Source: Chitinimonas viridis
GTDB taxonomy: Bacteria; Pseudomonadota; Gammaproteobacteria; Burkholderiales; Chitinimonadaceae
DNA length: 64,000 nt
Direction of reading: 5' to 3'
Assembly (NCBI RefSeq): GCF_030409555.1
Contig: NZ_JAUFPU010000019.1
Coordinates: 124,001-188,000, forward strand
The notes beneath the pieces were generated by a model, which was not told the DNA's origin, did not search any database, and saw only the letters and a program-made list of their open reading frames with translations. Made by a program: the position numbers and the translations under genes. Positions 45,294 through 55,489 of this stretch are shown in pieces. Positions within the stretch are counted from its first letter, which is position 1. Each line of letters starts with the position of its first letter.

Positions 45294-46751
45294 TCAGCCT
45301 TCCTCGTGCCAGCAAAAGCCGTCGCGCGACAGCAGGGCGGAGCTGGCGGCCGGGCCCCAGGTGCCGGCGGTGTATTGCTTGGGGGCATCATCGCTTTGCT
45401 CCCAGCCATCCAGTATCGGCTCAACCCAGCGCCATGCTTCATCAAGCTCGTCGCGGCGCATGAACAGGGTCAGGCGGCCCCGTATCACATCGGTCAACAG
45501 GCGCTCATAGGCGTCGGGGCGACGGGTCTTGAAGGTCTCGTCAAAGTCCAGGTCCAGGTGCACCTGCTTGAGTTTCATCTGGTCGCCAGGCTGCTTGGCC
45601 AGCAGGTACATCTTGACGCTTTCCTCCGGTTGCAGCTGTATCACCAGGCGATTGCTGGTGGTGGAGGCTGGCAACTGGAAGATGGAGTGCGGTACCTGGC
45701 GGAAATTGATGACGATCTCGGCCAGACGTTCCTGCATGCGCTTGCCGGTACGCAGGTAGAAGGGCACGCCGGCCCAGCGCCAGGTATCGATCTCGGCCTT
45801 GAGCGCCACAAAGGTCTCGGTCTTGCTTTCGGCGGAAATACCGGGTTCGTCGAGATACCCGACGGCAGGCTTGCCTGCGCTGGCGCCAGCCTTGTATTGA
45901 CCGCGCACCGATTTCTGGGCGACTTCCTGCGGCCCGAAGCGACGCAGGGCGCGCAGTATTTTCAGCTTCTCGTCACGCACGGCGTCGGGGTCGACACTGG
46001 CGGGAGGCTCCATGGCAATAAAGCACAGCAGCTGCAGCAGGTGGTTCTGGATCATGTCGCGCAGGGCGCCGGCCTTGTCGTAGAAGTCGCCGCGACCTTC
46101 CACGCCGACCTGCTCGGTGACGGTAATCTGGACGTCACGTACCCACTCACGCCGCCACAGGGGCTCGAAGAAGGTATTGCCAAAACGCAGGGCCAGCAGG
46201 TTCTGTACTGCTTCCTTGCCCAGATAATGATCTATCCGGTAAATCTGGCTTTCCTTGAAGAACTTGCCGACCTGGGCATTGATGGCCTGCGATGAAGCGA
46301 GGTCATGCCCCAGCGGTTTCTCCAGCACAACACGCGCACCACCCTTGTTCAGGGCAACGGAAGCCAGGTTTTCGCATATGCCGGCGAACAGATTGGGGGC
46401 GGTGGCGAGATAGAACACCCGTACATGCTCGGGAAACTCATTCAGTCGTTCGGCCAGAACACTGTAAGCAGCCTTGTCGCCTGCATCTAGCTTGAGATAG
46501 ATAAGGCGACTGGAAAAACTGGCCCAATCCTTCTCATTGAAATAATCACCAAGGTATTTTCGGGCGGCTTTCTCGGCGGTGCCGAGGTAGGCCGCCTGGT
46601 CAGGCTGGCTGCGTCCCAGGCAGAGGATGCGGCCCTGCTCGGGCAGGCTGGCATCCTGATGCTGATGGTAGAGCGCAGGCAATAGCTTGCGCATGACCAG
46701 ATCACCGGTGCCACCGAACAACACCATGTCAAAGGGTTGAATCGTGCTCAT
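45294..46751 (-). CDS. zwf: Glucose-6-phosphate 1-dehydrogenase
   Basis: Oxidises glucose-6-phosphate to 6-phosphogluconolactone with NADP or NAD. 485 aa. N-terminal dinucleotide motif [13 protein letters not shown] (12-24), then [12 protein letters not shown] (about 145-156) and the active-site [15 protein letters not shown] (about 172-186). First gene of the operon, with the divergent control region shared with edd immediately upstream. Confidence 0.96.
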   Translation of the reverse strand: MSTIQPFDMVLFGGTGDLVMRKLLPALYHQHQDASLPEQGRILCLGRSQPDQAAYLGTAEKAARKYLGDYFNEKDWASFSSRLIYLKLDAGDKAAYSVLAERLNEFPEHVRVFYLATAPNLFAGICENLASVALNKGGARVVLEKPLGHDLASSQAINAQVGKFFKESQIYRIDHYLGKEAVQNLLALRFGNTFFEPLWRREWVRDVQITVTEQVGVEGRGDFYDKAGALRDMIQNHLLQLLCFIAMEPPASVDPDAVRDEKLKILRALRRFGPQEVAQKSVRGQYKAGASAGKPAVGYLDEPGISAESKTETFVALKAEIDTWRWAGVPFYLRTGKRMQERLAEIVINFRQVPHSIFQLPASTTSNRLVIQLQPEESVKMYLLAKQPGDQMKLKQVHLDLDFDETFKTRRPDAYERLLTDVIRGRLTLFMRRDELDEAWRWVEPILDGWEQSDDAPKQYTAGTWGPAASSALLSRDGFCWHEEG

Positions 46752-46837
46752 CCCTTAATTCCCCAGTTTGTATTGGATGGATAATCCGGCCGAAGCCGAT
46801 TTTCTGAAACAATACTACTTTCAAACCTGCTTCGCAA

Positions 46838-46852
46838 TGTAGTTTTGTTAGA
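46838..46852 (-). promoter_or_regulatory. Candidate HexR operator of the zwf operon
   Basis: Plus-strand TGTAGTTTTGTTAGA resembles the HexR palindrome (5 of 6 bases in one half, 4 of 6 in the other). On the minus strand it directly precedes TTGCGA-N17-TATTGT, a plausible zwf promoter (plus 46832-46837 and 46809-46814), about 85 bases upstream of the zwf start. Weaker than the edd and pyk sites. Confidence 0.45.
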
Positions 46853-47012
46853 TGTATTAAAGCGTCATTGCGGTGTTGCAATGCAACATTGCAGTGCATG
46901 GCGGCGCGACATGATGGGTATTTTGACCTGCTCAGCACCTTGATGGTGCGGCTTATGTGCAACAGCTTGTCAGCTTAGTGTAAAAATTCAAACCCGCTCC
47001 TTGCCTTTTGAT

Positions 47013-47027
47013 TGTAGTAAAACTACC
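47013..47027 (+). promoter_or_regulatory. HexR-like operator upstream of edd
   Basis: TGTAGTAAAACTACC: arms TGTAGT/ACTACC with one mismatch around AAA. It shares TGTAG-N5-CTAC with the pyk site. It falls between TTGCCT (47001-47006) and the -10 region TACCAT (47024-47029), so binding would block edd transcription. Lies 109 bases before the edd start. Confidence 0.65.
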
Positions 47028-47135
47028 ATCTGCAGCAACAAGGGCTTGTTGAGTTGAACATAAAAAGAACAAGTCTTGCATATCAAACCCATAGCGTAGC
47101 CAGTGAAGCCCGGACGGGTGACACGGGGAGTTTCG

Positions 47136-48959
47136 ATGAGTCTGCATCCGCGCCTGGTCGAGGTGACCGAGCGAATCCGAGAGAAAAGCCGCCCCGCGCG
47201 CGCCAGCTATCTCGCCCATGTTGCCGCTTGGGCGGCTAAGGAGCCGGTGCGCAAGGGGCTCTCCTGCACCAACTTGGCTCATGCCTTTGCAGCTTCGCCT
47301 GCGGGCGACAAGATACTGCTTCGTGAGCAGCGTCAGCCCAATCTGGCCATCGTGTCGGCATATAACGACATGTTGTCGGCCCACCAGCCACTTGAGCATT
47401 ACCCAACCATCATCAAGGAGGCCGCCCGCCAAGCGGGTGCCACGGCACAGTTTGCCGGCGGCGTGCCAGCCATGTGCGATGGCGTGACGCAGGGTCAGGC
47501 CGGCATGGAGCTCAGCCTGTTCTCGCGCGATGTTATTGCCATGAGCACGGCGGTGGCCTTGAGTCACCAGATGTTCGACGGTGTGCTGGCGCTCGGTGTG
47601 TGCGACAAGATCGTCCCGGGTTTGCTGATCGGTGCATTGCAGTTCGGCCATCTGCCTACCTTGTTTGTGCCCGCAGGCCCCATGACCTCGGGCATGGAGA
47701 ACAAGGAAAAAGCACGCATCCGCCAACTGTATGCCGAGGGCAAGATAGACCGGCATGGCCTGCTGGAGGCAGAGGAGCAGTCTTACCACGGCCCTGGCAC
47801 CTGTACTTTCTACGGCACTGCCAATTCCAATCAGATGCTGATGGAGATCATGGGTCTGCATCTGCCAGGCACGGCTTTCGTCAATCCTGGCACCCCATTG
47901 CGTGAAGCATTGACGGCCGAATCGGCCCGTCGGGTGGCTGCGATCACGGCGCTGGGCAGCGAATACATATCCTTGGCCCAGATTGTGGACGAGCGGGCTA
48001 TCGTCAATGGCCTGGTCGGCCTGATGGCGACGGGTGGCTCGACCAACCACGCCATACACCTGATCGCCATTGCCCGTGCTGCCGGCATCCTTATCGACTG
48101 GACCGATTTTGACGATATCTCGGCAGTGGTGCCTTTGCTGGCCAAGGTCTACCCCAACGGTGCCGCCGATGTGAATCATTTCCATGCCGCAGGCGGTATG
48201 GGCTGCCTGATCGGGCAGTTGCTGGATGCGGGCCTGCTGCACGAGGACGTGCATACCGTCATGGGTCAAGGCTTGCGTCGCTATGCCAAGGAACCCTGGC
48301 TGGATGGCGGCAAGCTGGCATGGCGTGATTCGCCCCGCCAGAGCCATGATGAGAGCGTGCTGGGCTCGATGGCCAAACCTTTCCAGCATGATGGTGGTTT
48401 GCGCCTGCTGGCCGGCAATCTCGGCCGCGCCGTGATCAAGGTGTCTGCCGTACAGCCAGCGCATCGCATCGTCGAGGCGCCTGCCGTGGTTTTTGACTCC
48501 CAGGACGATCTGATCGCTGCCTTCAAGCGCGGTGAGCTGGAGAAGGATTTTGTTGCGGTCATCCGCTTCCAGGGGCCGCGCGCCAATGGCATGCCAGAAC
48601 TGCACAAGCTCACGCCCTCGTTGGGCGTGCTGCAGGATCGCGGCTTCAAGGTGGCCATGGTGACCGATGGCCGCATGTCGGGCGCGTCCGGCAAGGTGCC
48701 TGCCGCCATCCATGTGACACCCGAGTGTCTGGCCAATGGTCCGCTGGGCAAGGTCCGCACTGGCGACATGATACGGCTGGACGCCGAATCCGGCGTGCTG
48801 GAAGCCTTGGTGGATGCCGATGTCTGGGCGGTGCGCGAGCAGGCAGTGGTTGATCTGTCTGCCAATGAACATGGCTATGGTCGTGAGCTTTTTGCCGTCT
48901 TCCGCCATGCCGCCAGCGGTGCGGAGCAGGGCGCAATGAGCTTTATGCTGCCGCAGTAA
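47136..48959 (+). CDS. edd: 6-phosphogluconate dehydratase
   Basis: Entner-Doudoroff dehydratase producing 2-keto-3-deoxy-6-phosphogluconate; an IlvD/Edd-family Fe-S enzyme of 607 aa. Visible: [20 protein letters not shown] (first cluster-region Cys), [43 protein letters not shown], and the C-terminal [22 protein letters not shown] 47136 ([10 protein letters not shown]) has GGGGAG upstream; the frame is open from 47103. eda follows after 3 bases. Confidence 0.95.
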   Translation: MSLHPRLVEVTERIREKSRPARASYLAHVAAWAAKEPVRKGLSCTNLAHAFAASPAGDKILLREQRQPNLAIVSAYNDMLSAHQPLEHYPTIIKEAARQAGATAQFAGGVPAMCDGVTQGQAGMELSLFSRDVIAMSTAVALSHQMFDGVLALGVCDKIVPGLLIGALQFGHLPTLFVPAGPMTSGMENKEKARIRQLYAEGKIDRHGLLEAEEQSYHGPGTCTFYGTANSNQMLMEIMGLHLPGTAFVNPGTPLREALTAESARRVAAITALGSEYISLAQIVDERAIVNGLVGLMATGGSTNHAIHLIAIARAAGILIDWTDFDDISAVVPLLAKVYPNGAADVNHFHAAGGMGCLIGQLLDAGLLHEDVHTVMGQGLRRYAKEPWLDGGKLAWRDSPRQSHDESVLGSMAKPFQHDGGLRLLAGNLGRAVIKVSAVQPAHRIVEAPAVVFDSQDDLIAAFKRGELEKDFVAVIRFQGPRANGMPELHKLTPSLGVLQDRGFKVAMVTDGRMSGASGKVPAAIHVTPECLANGPLGKVRTGDMIRLDAESGVLEALVDADVWAVREQAVVDLSANEHGYGRELFAVFRHAASGAEQGAMSFMLPQ

Positions 48960-48962
48960 GGA

Positions 48963-49589
48963 ATGGACAAGATGAATATTCGCGACATAATGCGCGCCTC
49001 AAAAGTCATGCCGGTCATTGTGATCGAGCGCATCGAAGATGCCGTGCCCCTGGCGCAAGCCCTGGTGGCGGGCGGTATCCGCGTGCTGGAGGTCACCTTG
49101 CGCACACCGGTTGCGCTGGCTGCCGTTCGCGCCATTGCGGCCGCAGTGCCTGATGCCATTGTCGGCGTGGGTACGGTGACCCGGCCTGAGCAGTTTGCCG
49201 AGGCCAAGGCTGCAGGCGCCGTATTTGCGGTAACGCCTGGCCTGACTGAAGCGTTGGCGCAAGCCGCCAAGGCAGCAGATATTGCCCTGCTGCCTGGTGT
49301 CATGACGCCTTCGGAAGTGATTGCCGCCCTGGGTTGGGGCTTTGATGCCATGAAACTGTTCCCCGCCGAGCAAGCGGGCGGCCTGGGCATGCTCAAAGCC
49401 ATGGCAGGGCCGTTTGCCGATGTGTTGTTCTGCCCGACCGGTGGGGTAACGGTCGAAAGTGCCCCCCGTTTTCTTGCGCTGCCCAATGTGGGGTGCGTAG
49501 GCGGTTCTTGGCTGGTTCCCAAGGACAGGATTGCAGCAGGCGACTGGCGCGCTGTCACCCAACTGGCACGCGAAGCCGCCGCTTTGTAA
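48963..49589 (+). CDS. eda: KDPG aldolase
   Basis: Cleaves 2-keto-3-deoxy-6-phosphogluconate to pyruvate and glyceraldehyde-3-phosphate. 208 aa, class I aldolase. Schiff-base Lys131 in DAMKLFPAE, catalytic Glu43 in LEVTLRTP, phosphate-binding FCPTGGVT. Cotranscribed with edd; an ATG at 48963 with a second in-frame ATG at 48972. Confidence 0.95.
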   Translation: MDKMNIRDIMRASKVMPVIVIERIEDAVPLAQALVAGGIRVLEVTLRTPVALAAVRAIAAAVPDAIVGVGTVTRPEQFAEAKAAGAVFAVTPGLTEALAQAAKAADIALLPGVMTPSEVIAALGWGFDAMKLFPAEQAGGLGMLKAMAGPFADVLFCPTGGVTVESAPRFLALPNVGCVGGSWLVPKDRIAAGDWRAVTQLAREAAAL

Positions 49590-49811
49590 GACCCTAAGCA
49601 GTAGCAGTTGTCGAGACGCCCACAAAGAGGGGCGCCAGTTTTACCCGGTAACGGCAGCAATGTCCGGGATCGGTTCAGGCGTAGCAATGCGGCCCATCTC
49701 TCCGTCGGGCACGCGGCGCACGCCCCCCTAATTTCAGGGGTCATGGTGTGTAGCACCAGGCTGGGCGCGCGAGCACCTGGTTTATCCAACCAAACGGAGA
49801 GGAGTGATCCG

Positions 49812-51110
49812 ATGAATCGCAAGAGCAAGCTGTTTGCTGCCCTGGTGGCAGCGTTCGCGGCGCAGGCTTCCATGGCTGCCACGGTTGACTACCACGGCTA
49901 CATCCGTAGCGGCGCCGGTTCCAGCACCGATGGCGGCAAGGAAGTCTGCTATCGCCTGCCGGGCAACACCTTTGGCGTAGGCTACCGCCTTGGCAACGAG
50001 TGCGACACTTATGGCGAATTGTCGTTCGATGCCGCCATGGGCGAAGCCAGCGGCATCAACTTCAAGCTGCATACCATGGTGGCTTTCGGTACCCAGCAAC
50101 TGAACGACTGGGAGCAAAGCACCCCGTCGTGGCGCCAGGCCTGGGTTGAGGCCAACAACATCGGCAGCGGCGCGCTCGAAAATGCCACCATCTGGGCGGG
50201 TAAGCGCTACTACAAGCGCCATGACGTCCATATGCTGGACTTCTTCTACTGGAACAGCAGTGCCCCTGGCGCTGGTATCGAAGGTATCGATGTCGGCTTC
50301 GGCAAGCTGTCCTACGCTTACCTGCGCAATGGCGAAATGGATTGGAGCAACACCGCTCAAGGTGGCTACAACCCGGATGTTCCTAACGGCGGCAGAAAGT
50401 CCATCACCAACCATGACTTCCGCATCGAAGGCATAGGCACCAACCCAGGCGGTTCGCTGGAACTGGGCGTGAACATGATCCGCCGTAACAACCTCGATGG
50501 CGTCAGCGGCAAGAACGGTTACGCACTGACCGCCAGCCATAACCAGGGCAATCTGTTCGGCCTCGGTGGCTTCAACAACCTGGTGGTGCAGTACGCCCGT
50601 GATGCCGCCAACCTGGATGGCAGCGGTAAGTGGTGGGCTGATAGCAACTACACCTTCCGTGGCTGGCGCGTGTTCAACCACACGGTGTTCGAGCCCAAGG
50701 GCAGCAACCTCAATGGTTCGTTGTTCGTCGGTTACGAGAAATCGGGTGAGCAGCCAGGTCAGAACGGTGATTCCGACAAGATCTGGACCATCGGCGCCCG
50801 CCCTGTGTACCACTTCACCGATGCTTACAGCATTGCTGCTGAAGTCGGCCACACCGAAGTCGATCCGGCGGGCAATGGCGCCAAGCGCAAGCTGACCAAG
50901 ATGACCATTGCACCGCAACTGAGCATGGGCAAGGGTTTCTGGGCTCGTCCGGCTATCCGTGCCTACTACACCTATGCCAAGTGGAATGATGCAGCCAAGG
51001 CTGCAGGCAGCGTGGTGTGTACCGGTCGTGACTGCGGCAAGGCCGGTAGCGCCTTTGCCAATGAAACCAGCGGTGGCACCTACGGCGTGCAGTTTGAAAC
51101 CTGGTGGTAA
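49812..51110 (+). CDS. lamB: Maltoporin (LamB family)
   Basis: Outer-membrane channel for maltose and maltodextrins. 432 aa with a signal peptide (MNRKSKLFAALVAAFAAQAS, cleavage after SMA), then VDYHGYIRSGAGSS, the usual maltoporin N-terminus. WAGKRYYKRHDVHMLDFFYWN is a strong family segment, and the C-terminus YGVQFETWW ends in an aromatic residue, as porins need for assembly. ATG 49812 has GGAG upstream (GGAGAGGAGTGATCCG). It is followed by two hairpins and the alpha-glucosidase gene, opening the maltodextrin region. Confidence 0.9.
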   Translation: MNRKSKLFAALVAAFAAQASMAATVDYHGYIRSGAGSSTDGGKEVCYRLPGNTFGVGYRLGNECDTYGELSFDAAMGEASGINFKLHTMVAFGTQQLNDWEQSTPSWRQAWVEANNIGSGALENATIWAGKRYYKRHDVHMLDFFYWNSSAPGAGIEGIDVGFGKLSYAYLRNGEMDWSNTAQGGYNPDVPNGGRKSITNHDFRIEGIGTNPGGSLELGVNMIRRNNLDGVSGKNGYALTASHNQGNLFGLGGFNNLVVQYARDAANLDGSGKWWADSNYTFRGWRVFNHTVFEPKGSNLNGSLFVGYEKSGEQPGQNGDSDKIWTIGARPVYHFTDAYSIAAEVGHTEVDPAGNGAKRKLTKMTIAPQLSMGKGFWARPAIRAYYTYAKWNDAAKAAGSVVCTGRDCGKAGSAFANETSGGTYGVQFETWW

Positions 51111-51117
51111 GTCGACA

Positions 51118-51200
51118 CAAGTTCGGTTGATCCAGACTGTTGTGCGGGGCAAGGCCCGCACAACGGCCTGAACTTGGACAGGCGGGTACGCCCGCCTGTC
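51118..51200 (+). repeat. Compound hairpins after lamB
   Basis: Two perfect 10-bp stems follow the lamB stop: GTTGTGCGGG/CCCGCACAAC (51139-51164, loop GCAAGG) and GACAGGCGGG/CCCGCCTGTC (51177-51200, loop TACG). CAAGTTCGG (51118-51126) and CCTGAACTTG (51167-51176) can enclose the first. No U-tract, so this resembles the intergenic structures that keep porin mRNA abundant relative to downstream genes. Confidence 0.7.
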
Positions 51201-51295
51201 GACTGCTGCGTATCTGTTCGCTGCGAACCCGGTCGCCTCGACGTCCTGCGTCGAGACGAGCGGCTTTGTCGCGTACCTGCACCCTGGTGAATGGC

Positions 51296-52945
51296 ATGAC
51301 TAGCAAGAAGAAAACGCAAGACTGGTGGCGCGGTGGCGTCATCTATCAGATCTATCCGCGCAGCTTTGCGGACAGCAATGGCGATGGCGTAGGCGATCTG
51401 GCGGGGATTACCGAAAAACTGCCTTATGTCGCCAGCCTGGGCGTGGACGCCATCTGGATATCGCCGATATTCAAGTCGCCGATGAAGGATTTTGGCTACG
51501 ACGTCAGTGACTACTGCGATGTCGATCCCCTGTTTGGGGACCTGGCTGGATTTGACCAGCTGGTGAGTACGGCCCATCAATTGGGCTTGAAAGTCATGAT
51601 AGACCAGGTGCTGAGCCATTGCTCCGACCAGCATGCCTGGTTCAAGGAGAGTCGGCAGAGCCGTGATAATGCCAAGGCCGATTGGTTTGTCTGGGCAGAT
51701 CCGCAAGCCGATGGTACCCCTCCGAACAACTGGCTGTCGGTGTTCGGCGGCTCTGCTTGGCAGTGGGAGTCACGCCGCAGGCAGTATTTTCTGCACAATT
51801 TTCTCAGCAGCCAGCCCGACCTCAATTTCCACCATTCTGAAGTCCAGGCCGCCATGCTGGACAGCATCCGCTTCTGGTTGGAGCGGGGCGTGGATGGCTT
51901 TCGCTTTGACGCCTGCAACTTTCATTTCCACGACCGCAAGCTGCGCAACAATCCGCCAGCCGAAGTGCGTGACAGCAAGACGGTCAGCGCGGACAACCCC
52001 TATGGCCTGCAGGCACACAAGCACGACAAGTCGCAGCCGGAGAACCTGGCCTTCCTGCAACGTGTACGGACCCTGCTGGACGAGTACGGTGCCGCTTCGG
52101 TAGGGGAGGTGGGTGATGACCATTCGCTCAAGCTGATGGCCCGCTACACCTCGGGCAGTGACAAGCTGCATATGGCCTACAGCTTCAATCTGCTGACGCC
52201 GGATGGCTCGGCTGGCCATATACGCCAGCAGGTGGAGGAACTGGAAGCGCAGTTGGTCAAGACGGGCAAGAAAGAGGGCGGTGCCGGCTGGGGTTGCTGG
52301 AGCATAGGCAATCATGATGTGGCCCGGGTGCTGACTCGCTGGGGCAAGGGCGAGACCAGCCCGTCCCTGGCCAAGGTGCTGCTGGCCATGTCGGCCAGCC
52401 TCAAGGGCAGCCTCTGCATCTACCAGGGTGAAGAACTGGCGCTGACCGAGGCGGATATCCCATTTGAGCTGTTGCAGGACCCCTACGGCATTACCTTCTG
52501 GCCGGAGTTCAAGGGCCGTGACGGTTGCCGCACCCCCATGCCCTGGGAGGCCAAACGCAAGCATGGCGGTTTCTCCTCTGCCAAGCCCTGGTTGCCGGTG
52601 CCCAAGGATCATCTGAGCCGGGCGGTAGACGTGCAAGATGGCGATACGGGTTCTACGCTGAATTTCTACCGTGGCTTCCTGGCCTGGCGCAAACAGCAAG
52701 CCGTGCTCAAGGCCGGTGATATCGCCTTTATCAAGACCGACGAGCCTATCCTGGCCTTTACTCGTACCTTGGGCAAGCAGACCTGGCTATGTGCCTTCAA
52801 CCTGGGCAGTACGCCAGTGGCATTCAAGCTGCCCAAATCGTTGCGTACGGCCAAGCCCCTGGCGGGTCATGGCCTTGCGGGTGGCTGCATCAACGGCGAG
52901 CGGGTTGAGCTGGCTTGCTTTGGCGGGCTGTACGCCACAATTTGA
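51296..52945 (+). CDS. GH13 alpha-glucosidase (cytosolic)
   Basis: A 549-aa GH13 enzyme without signal peptide, opening WWRGGVIYQIYPRSFADSNGDGVGDL as alpha-glucosidases do. The catalytic triad is intact: nucleophile D205 (GFRFDACNF), acid/base E271 (SVGEVGDD), and D341 (IGNHDVAR). QPDLNFHH and the short loops fit the GH13_23-type alpha-glucosidases found beside maltose genes in Gram-negative bacteria. It should split imported maltose and maltodextrins to glucose for Glk. ATG 51296 (MTSKKKTQDW) is chosen; the frame is open from 51140. Subfamily assignment is from memory. Confidence 0.88.
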   Translation: MTSKKKTQDWWRGGVIYQIYPRSFADSNGDGVGDLAGITEKLPYVASLGVDAIWISPIFKSPMKDFGYDVSDYCDVDPLFGDLAGFDQLVSTAHQLGLKVMIDQVLSHCSDQHAWFKESRQSRDNAKADWFVWADPQADGTPPNNWLSVFGGSAWQWESRRRQYFLHNFLSSQPDLNFHHSEVQAAMLDSIRFWLERGVDGFRFDACNFHFHDRKLRNNPPAEVRDSKTVSADNPYGLQAHKHDKSQPENLAFLQRVRTLLDEYGAASVGEVGDDHSLKLMARYTSGSDKLHMAYSFNLLTPDGSAGHIRQQVEELEAQLVKTGKKEGGAGWGCWSIGNHDVARVLTRWGKGETSPSLAKVLLAMSASLKGSLCIYQGEELALTEADIPFELLQDPYGITFWPEFKGRDGCRTPMPWEAKRKHGGFSSAKPWLPVPKDHLSRAVDVQDGDTGSTLNFYRGFLAWRKQQAVLKAGDIAFIKTDEPILAFTRTLGKQTWLCAFNLGSTPVAFKLPKSLRTAKPLAGHGLAGGCINGERVELACFGGLYATI

Positions 52946-52951
52946 ACGAGA

Positions 52952-52972
52952 CCTTCCCGTCGAAAGGGAAGG
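52952..52972 (+). repeat. Short hairpin before malK
   Basis: CCTTCCC (52952-52958), loop GTCGAAA, GGGAAGG (52966-52972), a perfect 7-bp stem between the alpha-glucosidase stop and the malK start. No U-tract. Confidence 0.5.
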
Positions 52973-52998
52973 GGAAACCAACAACGGAGCAGGCATCC

Positions 52999-54096
<1,098 letters not shown>

Positions 54097-54158
54097 AAAA
54101 CGAGCTTGATGCATACAGCCGCGTAGCACCACCAAACCACAATACGTATGGAGTGATC

Positions 54159-55337
54159 ATGACCCTGAATAAAACACTCATCGCTGCCCTGGTAGTGTCC
54201 TGCTTCGGTGCCGCCCAGGCAGCCGAGTCCGGCAAGCTGCTACTGTGGATCAACGGCGACAAAGGCTACAAAGGCATCCAGCAGATAGGCGATGATTTTG
54301 CCAAGAAGGCTGGCGTGCCAGTGGCTGTTGAGCATCCCGAGGATGCACCGGGCAAGTTCCAGCAGGCTGCCGCCGCTGGCAAAGGCCCCGATATCTGGTG
54401 CTGGCCGCACGACCGGGCTGGTGAATGGGTGGGCGCTGGCCTCCTGAGCCCTGTTACGCCGTCCAAGAAGATACGCGACGAGATCGACCCGCTGGCCTGG
54501 AAGGCCTTCACCATCGGTGGCAAGACCTGGGGTTACCCCATCTCCATCGAGGCTGTGGCTCTGGTCTACAACAAGGACCTGGTACCCACGCCACCCAAGA
54601 GCTTCGAGGAAATCGCCGCACTCGACAAGAAGCTGTCGGCCAAGGGCAAGAAGGCCATTCTTTGGGACTACACCAATACCTACTTCACCTGGCCGCTGCT
54701 GGCAGCTGGTGGTGGCTACCCCTTCAAGATGAAGGCCGATGGCACCTATGACGCCACCGATACCGGCGTGAACAACGCCGGTGCTTTGAAGGGCGCCGAG
54801 ACGCTGAAGAAGCTGATCGATGGTGGCGTGATGCCCAAGGGCGCCGGCTACGCCGAGATGGAAGCAGGCATGGCCAAGGGCAATGTCGCCATGATGATCA
54901 ACGGCCCCTGGTCGTGGGACAACCTGAAGAACGCCAAGATCAACTTTGGCGTGGCGCCTATCCCCACCGTGGCCGGCAAGAAGGCAGCACCGTTCGTGGG
55001 CGTGCTGGGCTGCATGGTCAACCGCGCTTCGCCCAACAAGGAAGTGGCGGTCGATTTCATCGAGAACCATCTGCTGTCGCTCAATGGCCTGAAGACCATC
55101 AACGCAGACGTGCCGCTGGGTACCCCTGCCAACAAGAACCTGTTCAAGGAGCTGGCTGGCGACCCCAATATCAAGGCCACCATGGCTTCGGCGCAGGCTG
55201 GCAACCCCATGCCCAACAATGCCGAGATGGGCCGCTTCTGGTCGTCCATGGCATCGGCACTGCAGAACATCACCGGTGGCCGTCAGTCGCCCAAGGATGG
55301 CCTGGATGCTGCCGCCAAGCGCATCAAGGGTGAGTAA
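54159..55337 (+). CDS. malE: Maltose/maltodextrin-binding protein MalE (copy 1)
   Basis: Periplasmic receptor of the maltose importer. 392 aa: signal peptide MTLNKTLIAALVVSCFGAAQ (cleavage after QAA), then KLLLWINGDKGYKGIQQIG, very close to E. coli MalE. NGPWSWDNLKNAKINFGVAPIP and PFVGVLGCMV follow in the same order. ATG 54159 has GGAG 6 bases upstream; GTG 54153 is an inferior alternative. A run of hairpins separates it from malF. A paralogue lies at 62499-63752. Confidence 0.94.
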   Translation: MTLNKTLIAALVVSCFGAAQAAESGKLLLWINGDKGYKGIQQIGDDFAKKAGVPVAVEHPEDAPGKFQQAAAAGKGPDIWCWPHDRAGEWVGAGLLSPVTPSKKIRDEIDPLAWKAFTIGGKTWGYPISIEAVALVYNKDLVPTPPKSFEEIAALDKKLSAKGKKAILWDYTNTYFTWPLLAAGGGYPFKMKADGTYDATDTGVNNAGALKGAETLKKLIDGGVMPKGAGYAEMEAGMAKGNVAMMINGPWSWDNLKNAKINFGVAPIPTVAGKKAAPFVGVLGCMVNRASPNKEVAVDFIENHLLSLNGLKTINADVPLGTPANKNLFKELAGDPNIKATMASAQAGNPMPNNAEMGRFWSSMASALQNITGGRQSPKDGLDAAAKRIKGE

Positions 55338-55350
55338 GCAGAACGCCTGG

Positions 55351-55431
55351 CTCTTCCGCAAGGGAGAGTAGGGTGCAGTCAGGGCGGCATTCGGCATGCC
55401 GCCGCCCTGCCGGCCTTCCGCAAGGGAGGCC
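55351..55431 (+). repeat. Three hairpins between malE and malF
   Basis: CTCTTCC-GCAA-GGGAGAG (55351-55368), GGGCGGCAT/ATGCCGCC with an extra GCC (55381-55408), and GGCCTTCC-GCAA-GGGAGGCC (55412-55431). The first and third share the CTTCCGCAAGGGAG core with a GNRA-type loop. In E. coli REP hairpins in the same gap keep malE mRNA in excess over malF; these probably do the same. Confidence 0.75.
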
Positions 55432-55489
55432 TTTGCTGAGCGGGCTGTTACCAGCACGTTCAGCAAAGACAAAGGGAGTGACAACAAGC

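Noticed and set aside
46953-48908. 651-codon minus-strand frame opposite edd
   Set aside because: Mirror frame of edd, which has all family motifs; no independent support.
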